NCBI RefSeq assembly: GCF_032854445.1
Contig: NC_088306.1
Span: forward strand, 29,237,764-29,301,763
Direction of reading: 5' to 3'
Source of the DNA: Liolophura sinensis
Taxonomy: Eukaryota > Mollusca > Polyplacophora > Chitonida > Chitonidae
DNA length: 64,000 nt
Part shown: piece by piece, positions 36,985 through 47,784 of the stretch
Numbering within the stretch: position 1 is the first letter of the stretch
Layout: each line of letters opens with the position of its first letter
The notes under the pieces: generated by a model
What the model saw: the letters and a program-made list of their open reading frames with translations, nothing else
The model's database searches: none
Told to the model about the DNA's origin: nothing
Program-made: the position numbers and the translations under genes

Positions 36985-37085
36985 TATGTATACCCTATCC
37001 AAGCCTGGGACTGAACCTACACCTCGTGTACCCCGTGGTTATGAGTCGCAAACGTCACTCAGTGAGCTATACGTACGTCCCGCTT
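36985..37085 (-). tRNA. tRNA-Met(CAT)-like pseudogene or SINE head
   Basis: The minus strand reads TAGCTCACTGAGTGACGTTT, then GCGACTCATAACC (a CAT anticodon-like loop), then GGTGTAGGTTCAGTCCC (B-box/T-arm-like). The acceptor stem does not pair convincingly and the variable region is odd. It is probably a tRNA-derived relic and not a working tRNA gene. Confidence 0.3.
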
Positions 37086-37650
37086 TTTGTTGTAGCCCAA
37101 GAAATACTTACCTGTGAGTTCACAAGAACAACTACTGCATTCTAATACAATAAAGTATAGCGTGCTGACGCAGGGTTTAGATTGCAATTCGGGCTAGGAT
37201 CACCTTCTTCTGACATTTTCCTCAAGACAACTACACGGTGAGTTCAAATTTGGTGAGTACATCATGGCTAAGGGCGAGAGTAGTAAAACTATTACACATT
37301 AAAAGCATGCGAGAACGTCACGTACATGAAGGGTCCACATCGACATGGCACTTCACTAACAGTTTTAAATGCAAACTTTTATGTTTTACAAAACATCACA
37401 CCTGCATGCAACCAGTTTGGTACTTTGCACAGAGCTTTTTTGTGTTTTTATTTTTAAATTTTTTTCTCGAAGTTTTTCTGCATTCAAATCCATTCAATCG
37501 GCATCATCCAATCACAATTCAGTTCTTTATCGAAAAGGTGGTTTATAGGGTGTGGGCGCCGTAGGCCTATGTGCAAGTGTTTCCGCTCCACAGGAGATAC
37601 AGCCCTCAGGTCTTAGTGACACGCGCACTAATAACGGTTTCTAAATACAG

Positions 37651-38176
37651 CAAACAAAGATGTGATCTTAAAGTATTTCTGAATTCATATCTCCCCACTG
37701 TTCGGGAATTATAAAAGACCATAACATCGCAAATAACTCAAATTTAACTGACGCACTCACTCGGACAGCATCATAACTTCGCAAGCCGCCATTTTCGAAT
37801 CACGTGACTCCGTTGCCATGGCGGACGACTGCTCTTTCCAAAATTAAGGTCATCGCCTTTTTTTACAATAACTGATTACAGGTGGTTTTTCTTCATTACG
37901 AACTCACAAATTAATGTAAAGACTCCCAAACAATTTGACAATTGTCCTTTTAATGGTGTATATCAATGATTTCAATCCAAATCCTTCCAAGAGTTTATCT
38001 TTTTACGGATAATGACAAGTGCGGTCGACTAGAAAAGAAAATGACGGATAGCAAAGTTTGGCTTGCTGGTTAGCGAAGTTTGATTTTCTGCCGATGAGCC
38101 AGGCACAAATGTGACGTTATGGTCCTTATTAATCCAGAAAAAGAAAGCAAAAATATGAAGTAAGGTTCATCATACA
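37651..38176 (+). repeat. Dispersed repeat of about 520 bp, copy B
   Basis: It is collinear with 5421-5940. It contains AAGCCGCCATTTTCGAATCA followed by CGTGACTCCGTTGCCATGG, that is, a YY1-like GCCGCCATTTT, an E-box CACGTGAC and a CCATGG palindrome. The non-coding interior shares ACTCCCAAACAATTTGACA-like and GTTTGGCTTGCTG words with copy A. It lies 1.7 kb upstream of the MFS gene 2 start. Confidence 0.75.
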
Positions 38177-38659
38177 GTAATCTTTTACTTATAGTTTAAA
38201 AAAAGTTATCCAACATTCAGTGTCGTGGTTAGAGTCATATAAACTTCCTGTGACGAATTCCTAATCTCTGATATTATGGTCCATAAAGCAGACCTTACAA
38301 TTCAAGTTGTTGAGCACCTTTAACTCTTTTCACAAAGATGTAAAAAAATAAATGAAAGTATATTTATGCATAGTTTTAAGTGGTCTATTTAGTGGTGTCT
38401 ACTTCGATGTTTAGAGGTCTTTTCATTTCACGAATACCTAGATGTTATGATGTCATAATTGCTACAAGATTAGGGAAGGCATGTCTTTGCAATGTACAGT
38501 TTTATCATATTGAGGGCAGCACGTGTGAAAAGACCGATTTTCACCTTAATGAATGAAAGAGTAGAGACCAGGGCCCAGTGTCATAAGGATGTCGTACATG
38601 TACGATAATCACACATATAGGACAATGTTGATCTGAGATCTGTTTCATTCTTTCCAGTT

Positions 38660-38884
38660 TATTTATTTATTTATTAATTTGATTGGTGTTTTACGCGGTA
38701 CTCAACAATATTTCAATTATACGACGACAAAGCCCGGAGGAAATCCACGGCCATCCGCAGGTTGTTAGAAAACCTTCCCACGTACTGCCGGAGAGGACAT
38801 GAACGCACAGAGATCGCATTGGTGAGAGGCTTCTGGGTCATTACGCTGCGCTAGCTCGCTAACCAACTGAGCCACGGAGGCCCA
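38660..38884 (-). mobile_element. tRNA-derived SINE, near full-length
   Basis: It is the reverse complement of the 19209 family, from TTTGATTGGTGTTTTACGCG through CCGCAGGTTGTTAG to the head GCTAACCAACTGAGCCACGG. The A box is intact, with a small internal deletion after the tail. Confidence 0.88.
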
Positions 38885-40500
38885 CTTCCCAGTTTAGCTT
38901 TCAGAGATACGATGTTAATGTGGAAGCTGTAAGTTTGGAACATGGCCTGTCTTTTTGAAAGCTAAGCTGTGAGACAGTACACAAGGTGCAGGATCGACCC
39001 TGTTATTAGACGTTGGACTTGTGGATTCTTCCGCTCTCAATGCGCACGTGACTTTGGTGACAATAAACGGTCAGTGATGCTCATGCACCTGTGGAAATGT
39101 TCACTGAAGACCACTGCATCGTCTTTCCGCAAATATGATGTGAAAATGATGTTACAAGTGGGAAAGTTCGTCGCCAACTTGCCAAAGGTTGGTGCTCCGG
39201 TTTTGTCGAACTTTAAAACTGATCCCCATTATATAAATGCACGTGAAGAAATTGTTGCGTTCTGCGTTAAACAACAATGAAATAAACAAACAAATAAATA
39301 TATTCATGTGATTTAAATAACGAATTTTCAATATATGCCATGCTACCAGCAATTCACTTGCATTAAACCGCTATACGAAAATGCCGGCTGTTGTGTCCTG
39401 ACCGGGTACATGCAAACCTATTATGTTGTAGGGTGTGAAAGGACTCAAAGCTCTTTAACGTTTACGCATCAGGTGAGATCCGGTGGAACTAGGTCAGAGA
39501 AGTTTTTTCAAGACACACAAACGGTACATGGTCAAAAAGTTAAACCAAAGACATAAAAATCAAATGATGCCCACATAACGAAGTAAAGTGTGAAAAAGGA
39601 CACAAATTAAAATCGAATACAAAAAGAATGAAGTCATGTTGAATTCACAATCAATTAAATAGGGAAGACTGTGGTTGTGTACTTAATCCACCGAATAAAA
39701 AATTGTAAAGTATATAGATGTTTGATATTAAAAAAAAAGAAAATGACATGTTTGTATTGGATTTGTTGAGATACACAGTCTTGATGCAGTACACGATTAC
39801 TTCTGGACACATTGCTTTAGGAAGACAAATGCAGGAGTAAGAAAATGTATATATTAGCGATTTAAAGTCAAGGGTCTTAACCGCTGGACCACGGCCCGGC
39901 GGTCTAATTAATTTTATGCCATATGCCAGAAGTCTATTAGTACCGGGCTGAGATTAAAGCTGTGTGGACCTCACAAAGCGTGGACTACAAATTAAAAAAA
40001 AAACGCGACGTGAATGTGCCCAAGAGGTCATTGAGAAATCAGGGTAATTGTACCCGTGTTACCTTTAATGGACCATGCAAGATTCGCAAAATGTGTCCAC
40101 AAGAAAGAATATAATGCATTTCTAGTCAACCGTGGCGAATCTAAACGTCAGTATAAAACACAACAAGCATCGAGAGTCAAACCAGAGCAGCGGTGACAAC
40201 GTGACCGGTTAAAATGGACCTGTGGTCAATTTACATGTGCATGTTCCTCTGTTACGATTTTATTCTAATCGCACATGCAACGGCTTAAGTAGTGCTGCAG
40301 TTATCACATTTAATAATAACATGAAAACAAACCGATATTCGCCCGGTATCCACTAATAAACCATAAAGTGGCGTTCCAGTAGGCCGGGGGTACAAGCCCG
40401 AGTCGAGTCCTAACTTATACTTTAACATCGGTAATTTTGGCATTACCTCGCTTGCAGCCTAGCATATAGAAGTGAAATAGACCAAGCCAAGCACTGGTCC
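38885..40500. other. Intergenic DNA with a tRNA-like relic
   Basis: No gene is recognised. The + frame at 38969-39280 (103 codons) has no known motif. Near 39858-39905 the minus strand reads CCGGGCCGTGGTCCAGCGGT and TAAGACCC, like the 5' half of a tRNA-Leu/Ser-derived SINE head. Confidence 0.35.
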
Positions 40501-40511
40501 GCCGGTTTCAG

Positions 40512-41010
40512 TATATAAATATGTGAGCACTGAGTCCGGCCTGCTACAAGCTTGTGACTGGGTGAGGTGTTGTGTCTGGTGTCTCCAGCTTTACGATACA
40601 GTGAGGCAGCACTATAAATAAGTGAGCACTGAGTCCGGCCTGCTACAAGCTTGTGACTGGGTGGGGTGTCCTGTTTGGTGTCTCCAGCTTTACGTTACAG
40701 TGAGGCAGCACTATAAATATGTGAGTACTGTGTCTGGCCTGCTACAAGCTTGTGACTGAGTGGGGTGTTGTGCCTGGTGTCTTCAGCTTTACGATAGAGT
40801 GAGGCAGGACTATAAATATGTGAGCGCTGAGTCCGGCCTGCTACAAGCCTGCGGCTGGCTGGGGTATTGTGTCTGGTGTCTTCAGCTTTACGATAGAGTG
40901 AGGCAGCACTATAAATATGTGTACACTGAGTCCTGTCTACTACAAGCTTGTGACTGGGTGGATCACAATTGTGACAGTCAGGCAACACTATAAGTAATTG
41001 AGCCTGCTAC
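40512..41010 (+). repeat. About 99-bp tandem array, 5 units, derived from a SINE body
   Basis: TATAAATATGTGAGCACTGA recurs near 40512, 40612, 40711, 40810 and 40909. Each unit continues GTCCGGCCTGCTACAAGCTT, GTGACTGGGTGGGGTGTTGT and CAGCTTTACGATACAGTGAG. This text is the body of the SINE family seen singly at 17380, 36745 and 45705, so a piece of a SINE has become a small satellite. Confidence 0.88.
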
Positions 41011-41148
41011 AAGCTATGAGACACCGCCGTGATATGACCAAAATAATGTTGAAAGCTACGTTAGTCCCCTGCTGAGTCGATAAACGCACGACTCATTTCC
41101 AAAACAACTTAAATCACCAGTTCATAAAGGAATATGTAACAAAAAATA

Positions 41149-42487
41149 CAGTCCTGGAAAAAAGTTTGGAATATTGTTTTCACTGATGATAGCATTTACC
41201 AGAAACATACTTTTGTGCGCCTTACATTGAATGCACACATTCTTGTTTGGGTGGAAAATGTAGTGGATTATGTCCCCTTTCAGCTCATACACACCATTAT
41301 TGCTTGTGTCACCTGAGCAAAATTACAGTTGGGACAAAGCATGACCATCCATTTCTCAGTGAAAAAGTCATGTACGCAGACATGATTATAATTTAACCTT
41401 GTAACTCTTATAAAAGCTCGGTTAAGGCATGCCAGTGCTCCAGAGTGTTTCCAACAGTACTGCTGTGATCATGAGACGTCAACTGAGTGCTGCAGTCTGC
41501 AACCGTATCGTTGGTATGAGCCTGGCTGGAGCAAAACGGAAGGGCATTGCAGCAGCTCTTGGTGTCACTCAGGGAACCGTCTCCAAAATCTTTAAGCGAC
41601 ACCGACAGACGGGTGTGCCGACGCCTAGACCGAGGTCTGGTCGGCCACAAAAGACCACCGAGAGAGAGGACCGGTATCTGGTGAGACTTTGCCGCAATGG
41701 CCGTACGAAGAGTTCCAACCAGACACGCGCTGACTGGATGAGATTTACCAATACTCCTGTGTCAAGCCGCTTAGTGCGATCCAGACTGTTGACTGCTGGG
41801 TATTTGGTAAGGAGGCCTAAGAGGAAGCCTTTGCTACAGCGTCGACACCGCCAGGCACGCTTATCCTGGGCGCGGGAACACCTGAACTGGCAGGTGGGAC
41901 ACTGGCGACACGTGATATTCAGTGATGAGTCTCGTTTTGTCGTCTACCGGGAAGATGGCCGTGTGATGGTGCGTCGTTAGGCTCACGAAGCTCTGAACGA
42001 AGATTGCACCATGCCCAGAGTCCAAGGCGGGGGCGGTGGGGTCACCGTCTGGGGTGCTTTTCATAGCACTGGTAAATGCGACCTGCACGTCTTGGATGGA
42101 CACATGAACCAGCACTAATATCAACGGATTCTGAGGGGTGGGCACACCAAGTACTAAATTAATTTTCTGTATTGTTAGTGTTTTGCATATTTAACTTACC
42201 AAGTATTGTAGACATATTTGCAATCGAATAAAAGTTACAGCTCGTAATAAAATACATGGGTTTCACTGAATTTCTGCACTTGTTTGGGGCGCTTTCAGAA
42301 TATCGTGAAAATCTCGTCTCCTATAACATTTAGAAATGTTTTGGTTTGAGGAAACTATTGATAATGCATCATAGAGACTAGTCCAAGTGAAACCAATCGA
42401 CAGATTATTGACCTGAACGCAACGAACCACGCTCTTCGTGGAGATGGTGTGAAATTCACCAATATTCCAAACTTTTTTCCAGGACTG
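41149..42487 (+). mobile_element. Tc1-type DNA transposon with intact ends, internally decayed
   Basis: The left end CAGTCCTGGAAAAAAGTTTG and the right end CAAACTTTTTTCCAGGACTG form a perfect 28-bp terminal inverted repeat (41149-41176 and 42460-42487). TA dinucleotides at 41147-41148 and 42488-42489 are the expected target-site duplication. Total length is 1339 bp, shorter than intact Tc1 elements (about 1.6 kb), consistent with loss of the 3' part of the transposase. Confidence 0.95.
41429..42118 (+). pseudogene. Tc1 transposase, broken
   Basis: The frame from ATG 41429 (or 41471) shows a first helix-turn-helix (IVGMSLAGAKRKGIAAALGV), a GRP-type hook (RSGRPQKTT), a second DNA-binding region, and the first catalytic Asp in VIFSDESRF. 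A TAG at 41978-41980 interrupts it. The same frame continues with VTVWGAFHSTGKCDLHVLDG and GHMNQH, then stops at 42116-42118. The segments holding the second Asp and the third acidic catalytic residue are missing, so the protein cannot be active. It has about 230 of the usual 340 residues. Confidence 0.92.
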
Positions 42488-42489
42488 TA

Positions 42490-45400
42490 TTATTTCAATA
42501 ACTCATAAATGTAACACTGGTAACCCTTAAGTGAGACACAATCAAGTCATGTGTCAATGTTGTAGGCATCCAATTCAAATTTCAAACTCGTAGTGCGTGA
42601 ATAAACACCATGTAAAATACAAACAGAAAAATCTCTGTTGCGCTATCATTACTGTTTGGAAAAGCGTTATGTCATAAGAATAGACGCTTATAAAGCCTCC
42701 CCTATCAGATGGGTTGAGCGTTATTCGCTACAAGACAGATCGGCAGAGATTCCTAACGCTCTGTCCATATTTACATGCAGGAATTCATTTACTGCAGATT
42801 TCAAGACACTTAGAGTGAAGTCTTTTGATAAAGAATCTTTGACACACAACTTTTTTAACTTTTGACGTAAATTCTCTAATTTTACACGGTATCCAGCAAA
42901 TGTTACAAGGTCAGATATTGATACACCATATGCTGGAACATATGATGTATAAATGTCAATAAATGGACGAATGACTCATGCGTTTTGTCATTTTTGGGGA
43001 GGAGACGTTGACCATCCTTGTATAGATAAAACGTGAGGACAGCCAGGACTGTTTACTGTCTCCATCAAATCTAGTGAATGTGGATAGATTTATTTCGCCT
43101 CTTCGACAAAATGAAAATTATGTAATGGCTAAACGGTCATCGACATGCCTGGTAAACGTGAAAAGCGTGTAATTTATGTAACATAAGCACTGGTTTTCTA
43201 CCTATATTTATATCAAATTATTTTCTTTCGCGTGTTCTTTTTTTCTCATTATTTATCTGTTCTAAACCATTAAACTTGGACATGACCCCGATAATTAACC
43301 CCTAGGGTCGGTATGTACACGTGCGCTCAACATTCATGCATGTTGTTAATTATTCCATACGTAGTGGAACTGTGGGCGGTGAACTTTGGCCTCTTTCTGG
43401 CTCACTACAATAACCTATATTGCTATCAGAGGTCAACCGCCTGCAGGGAAACCTCTATCACTATGAGTGTGCAGAAGCGTCACGAATGATGGGTCGTCAC
43501 GATGACGTCACGGCGGTTAGGAGTCGCTATAATGAACAAGCACTCTCTTCTTCTCTCCCTACACCTTTTTTCTTTTCTTTTTTTTTTCTTTTTTCGAAGA
43601 AAACTGTTCACTTGGTTAGGCGACGTTAGGAAAATTATTAGGAGAATTTAGTTAACGCAGTGTATGCGCAGCACAGTGAGCGTTCCGTGATATTGACATT
43701 GGTGTGTAAATGTACATGTACGCAGCACAGAAGGCTGGAAAAAAGTATTTTTACTGCAGAAAAAATTGTAGATGTTACGATAGTTATGTGGCCTCTGATC
43801 AATGGTTAAATGTGTGACTGTTCAGGCCTAGGGTCACTTCACTCACACCCGTCCCCCACCTTCTATCCAGTCCCTTCCGGGTATTGCACTCAGGTCCACG
43901 CTCAATTAAGCTACATGTAGCTGGATCAAATCGTTTTTCAAAAGGATTTCGTGTACCTGGCTAAACTTATTACCAGCTTATTTCGCGCTTCGAACACCAA
44001 AGTAAACTTTCACTTCCATCTAGAGCTTTCGCTGAATTAATAGACAGGCTGGCTGACTCGGGAAACGCATATGCGAGGAAAAATCTGCCAACATTACTGT
44101 ATACATAGATATACATTGAAATGTACAAGAAAATGAGGAAAATTCACAAATACACAGCAACTGTTATTGATTCAAAAGAGCAGTCGGTAGATCTACAAAG
44201 ATGTTTTTTTCTTTATAAAGCATATAGACGAGTAGTATATGTATTGTATTCATGGAAAAGGACTGATTGAGTAAAAATAATTAATGAAGATATGCCGCTT
44301 TTTATACATTTTACAACAAATGATTTCCTTACAAGTGCCTGTTTTCGTGTGTTCTGTAGGCGTTTGTTCAAGAAGTAAAAATATGTTAAACATGTTGGCG
44401 TATTTGATGTGGTTATTGAATTTGAATACTTCGCTTAACATTGTTTCTGATTCACTTGATTTTGGATCTTGTCATTCCCAAGGTGAAAGATATAACCGTG
44501 TACTGGTCTGACATGTTCTCCCCACAATACAGCTGAAATACACTGTTATGCCAAATTGGCTACATGAATTCTAATCATGAATTCACTTAATCATTCATTT
44601 CGTCCACGTGCACTATTGCTCTGCGATGACGTCATCGTTGGCGCACCTGTCTCGTAATCAGGGATTGATCCCACAAAACTATATTTGACTTCACAGTCGA
44701 CATTTGAAATACAATTTTAGAGGGTTTTGAGGTGCACGGAAATCAAAGATTTGACCACTTCATGAATGTTATCTTAAGTCAAATGTGACTTAAGTAGTTT
44801 CAAGTACTATAATTATAGCCTACCAGAGCTAAGCATTGTGACTTCAGTATTAACCTAAATCTGAAATAACCCTGTATAATGAACTCCATGCATCTTCTCA
44901 AGACACTCGGTGATAAGAACATCGCTAGAATCACTGCAGCGATGTCCTACACTCAAAAATTAATATTCTGTGATAGCAGAATACATTCTAGCATCACTCA
45001 GACAACAGTGAAATGAAGACACACGACGTTTCAAACCCATTTCTTCAAAGCAGCTTGTTCAATAACACCGCACCGCTTGCTGAAAATAATTCACGTCTGT
45101 CAAACGTCAGAAGCTATTTTACATTCGCTATATCCCTGTGGAGATCTGATGGAAGTGGGGTTTGTGTACAAATCGGACAATCACTCGAAACTAACGCTAT
45201 TAAACATCGAAACGAATTTCATCCGCAGCCTGCTGGCAGGCATTCACAGGTATAGGTCCTGAGGGCAAGACAAATATAATCTTATGTAGATGTAGGCCTA
45301 TGATAATAGTGGTCTGCGCAGGCTTACGTCAGAGGTTCGTTCTACAGATGGTCTATTAATGAGGATATAGCTCAGTGGGTGTTCATGTGGGTTATATACT

Positions 45401-45504
45401 GATACTTCAGCATATGCAGGTGATTCTTATAACTATATACATGTAGGCCTATATTTGTATTCATCTATAGCTAACAGCAAAATTAATAATCGATCGGGTC
45501 TGAC
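42490..45504. other. Intergenic DNA, nothing coding recognised
   Basis: It contains a perfect CRE-type palindrome TGACGTCA (43503-43510) in a locally GC-rich segment, an isolated copy of the MITE terminus (44984-45003), and short chance open frames. No gene is supported. Confidence 0.4.
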
Positions 45505-45640
45505 AGCAACTTGCGGATGGTCGTGGGTTTTTCCGGTCTCTGCCCACAGTTTTTCTCTCGCTATTTACTGCAGGCGGTCATCGTATAAGCGAAATGTTCT
45601 TAAGTACGGCGTTAAACACCAATAAAATTAAATAAATATC
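45505..45640 (+). mobile_element. tRNA-derived SINE, 3' half
   Basis: GACAGCAACTTGCGGATGGT, GCGGTCATCGTATAAGCGAA and AGTACGGCGTTAAACACCAA match the second half of the 19209 family. It ends in an AATTAAATAAAT tail. Confidence 0.78.
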
Positions 45641-45704
45641 GACCTCTTCGGTGGCATGAGGTATGGGATCAAACCCAAGGCCTGTAAACATTATACTTGT
45701 TGCT

Positions 45705-45955
45705 CCCTCACTTGGGGCTCAGCACTGAGATGTTAGAACAAGGAAACAGGAGTGGTTTGCCCGGTATAACGTGAGTGGCGAGATGTCATGCCTGGTGTCC
45801 TCGGCATGATACTTCAGAGGCGGCAACAGTTTGGCGACATGGATTCGCCCTACCACAAGGAGACGCAGTATATGTATGCACACCGAAAGATTCTTCATCG
45901 TCACATGACTGAAAACCTGTTAGGTACATCATAAAACCCCAAGCATACGATTAAA
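45705..45955 (+). mobile_element. SINE body and tail, well preserved
   Basis: GGAAACAGGAGTGGTTTGCC, GAGATGTCATGCCTGGTGTC, TTCGCCCTACCACAAGGAGA and TCGTCACATGACTGAAAACC are followed by CATCATAAAACCCCAAGCAT. It is the best reference here for the family also at 17380, 28425, 36745 and 40512. Confidence 0.7.
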
Positions 45956-46049
45956 TGTCCGCTTAGTATATCTATTTAATAACTTAAATTTGACTGCTGT
46001 TGAACGAGATCCTCAAGAATGATTCACATGTAGATATGTATATGCGTTG

Positions 46050-46165
46050 GCAACCGAGCAGAGCCCGGAGGAAACTCATGACCATCTGCTGGTTGGTGAC
46101 AGACCTTCTCACGGAATGTATACGAACGGACAGGAAGCCAGCATGAGCTGGACTATCTCACTACG
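46050..46165 (-). mobile_element. tRNA-derived SINE, internal fragment
   Basis: GAGCAGAGCCCGGAGGAAAC and ACAGGAAGCCAGCATGAGCT are the inverse of the middle of the 19209 family. Both ends are eroded. Confidence 0.7.
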
Positions 46166-47572
46166 ATCGGGTGCATGATTTGGACTAATTGTGACTGACA
46201 TATATATGTTTAATATATTCTTCGTGGGAAAACTCAACATAATTGTCATATATAGGCCTATATTTATACACGTGTCATTATCACTGACAAGGGTGGCGGA
46301 ACGTCATGGAATTTGGGGGGAAGCTGATACAGAGGGAGAATTATCCCAGCCCAATAGGCGAGGGCCTATATAATAGCGGTCTGGGTCCCGGGACCTCTGT
46401 CCTCATATTCAGAGACGCCTTTTGAGCGATTTTTGTTATTTGGAATTATGATATAGAGTAGCAGGGATAAAACTTGGCAGAGGATTTTGAAGGTACGGAA
46501 AAAGCAGAAGTACATGACATTCCAGTCGTAGGCCTACTAGTATATGTGTTCATGTAGGCGAGCTGAAATAGACGAGTATTAGCGATTTTTATTAAATAAA
46601 ATTATGAGAGCCTCGTATAATTTTCGTGTGCTGAAACAGTGAAACTATGTACAATTTCAACCATGAACACGTTGGCGAGAGCCCAGGGACGGCCTAGGGC
46701 CCGAAAGCTTTGGTCTTTAAGACGGTCAGTGCCGTGTTTTAAGCCGATTTTTTGTTCACTAAAATTATGATAGGAATTAAACCGGGATAAATTGAGAACA
46801 TGCATATTAAAGTGGTAATTAACTAAGCTGTACTTTTTCTTCATGGAGACGGTGAAGAAAATATGCACAACGGGAAAATTGTGCTGCATCCCGCTACCAG
46901 TCAGGGGATTGAAAAAACTAAAGTGACTAAACAATGTTTCGGCCCTTTTGACAGAATCTTTAAATTGATTTTAAAATTAAAAGTTATCTTTTTATAGAAT
47001 TCTGTTTGCTTTCTGAGAAATTTCGACAAATGCAGAAACATGTAGGCCTGATTAGGATTGTGTGAAACAAAGCACTAACTTAAAAATCTTTCAAGAGAAA
47101 ATAGCTCTTTAGCTTTAATAAACCCTGTCATGCATGTTTACCCTATACGTACAGGTCTACCTGCCGCCGGTCGAGACAATGGTTCTAATGGGAACCAGTA
47201 AAATGTCAGGCAGCAGGGACTTTGACGCCGTGTGGATTCGATCTTTAGACTGCTACACGCTCCAGCATTATCCGTCAGAAATCTAGACCTACATACATAT
47301 AGGCCACGTAGGCATGGGGCGTAAGCCTTTATTACATTTCTGGCTAATATAGGCCTACAAATTAAGATTTAAACTGTTTTATTATTGATAACACAATACA
47401 CGTTTGTGATGACCAAGTCAAGAAAGCATTGGCCTTTGACTGTTTGTACAATCAGAGGCCTACCGTAAATAGGAACGCTCTAAATAAGGCAAAATATGTG
47501 TGACGGTGAGTAATATTGTACGAGTAACAGTGCAGTGAGACTCGTACCTTGTCGTTCAGTTTGGTTGAAAAA
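46166..47572. other. Intergenic DNA upstream of NHLRC2
   Basis: No gene is seen. Many TAGGCCTA-like words occur. The last few hundred bases before 47573 presumably include the NHLRC2 promoter, with no TATA box evident. Confidence 0.4.
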
Positions 47573-47784
47573 ATGGCGGGGTTGACAGATTGGCAGGAAG
47601 TGTGCGCTGAGTTTGAAAGCGATCTTGAAGAGTTGATGGACACAATGATGGACACAAACACAGCGTCAGAAACGAATCGTCGCTCACCTGGAAAAGTGTG
47701 CTAAGTTAAATGTACAGGTTCCGGAATTTGCTAAGTATGACACAGCAAATCTTGCCGGGGTTTCATGTGACCAAATGTCTGTAG
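47573..47784 (+). CDS. NHLRC2: NHLRC2 candidate first exon, with apparent frameshift near 47675
   Basis: From ATG 47573 the frame reads [20 protein letters not shown] and on to TASETN, then drifts to a stop at 47701. Skipping one A at about 47675 continues into [20 protein letters not shown], which resembles the family's N-terminus leading to a VPEF motif just before LEW. In the shifted frame the donor GTAG|GTATAA after 47784 leaves one G, which pairs with AT of exon 2 to make Asp-Leu-Glu-Trp. A nearer GTATGA after 47734 gives the wrong phase. The AAAAATGGCGGG start resembles a YY1-type initiator. Confidence 0.6.

Noticed and set aside
38969-39280. 103-codon + open frame after a SINE
   Set aside because: There is no known domain, no supporting exons and ordinary composition for chance open frames.
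41408-42145. Minus-strand open frames over the Tc1 element
   Set aside because: They are shadows of the transposase reading frame.
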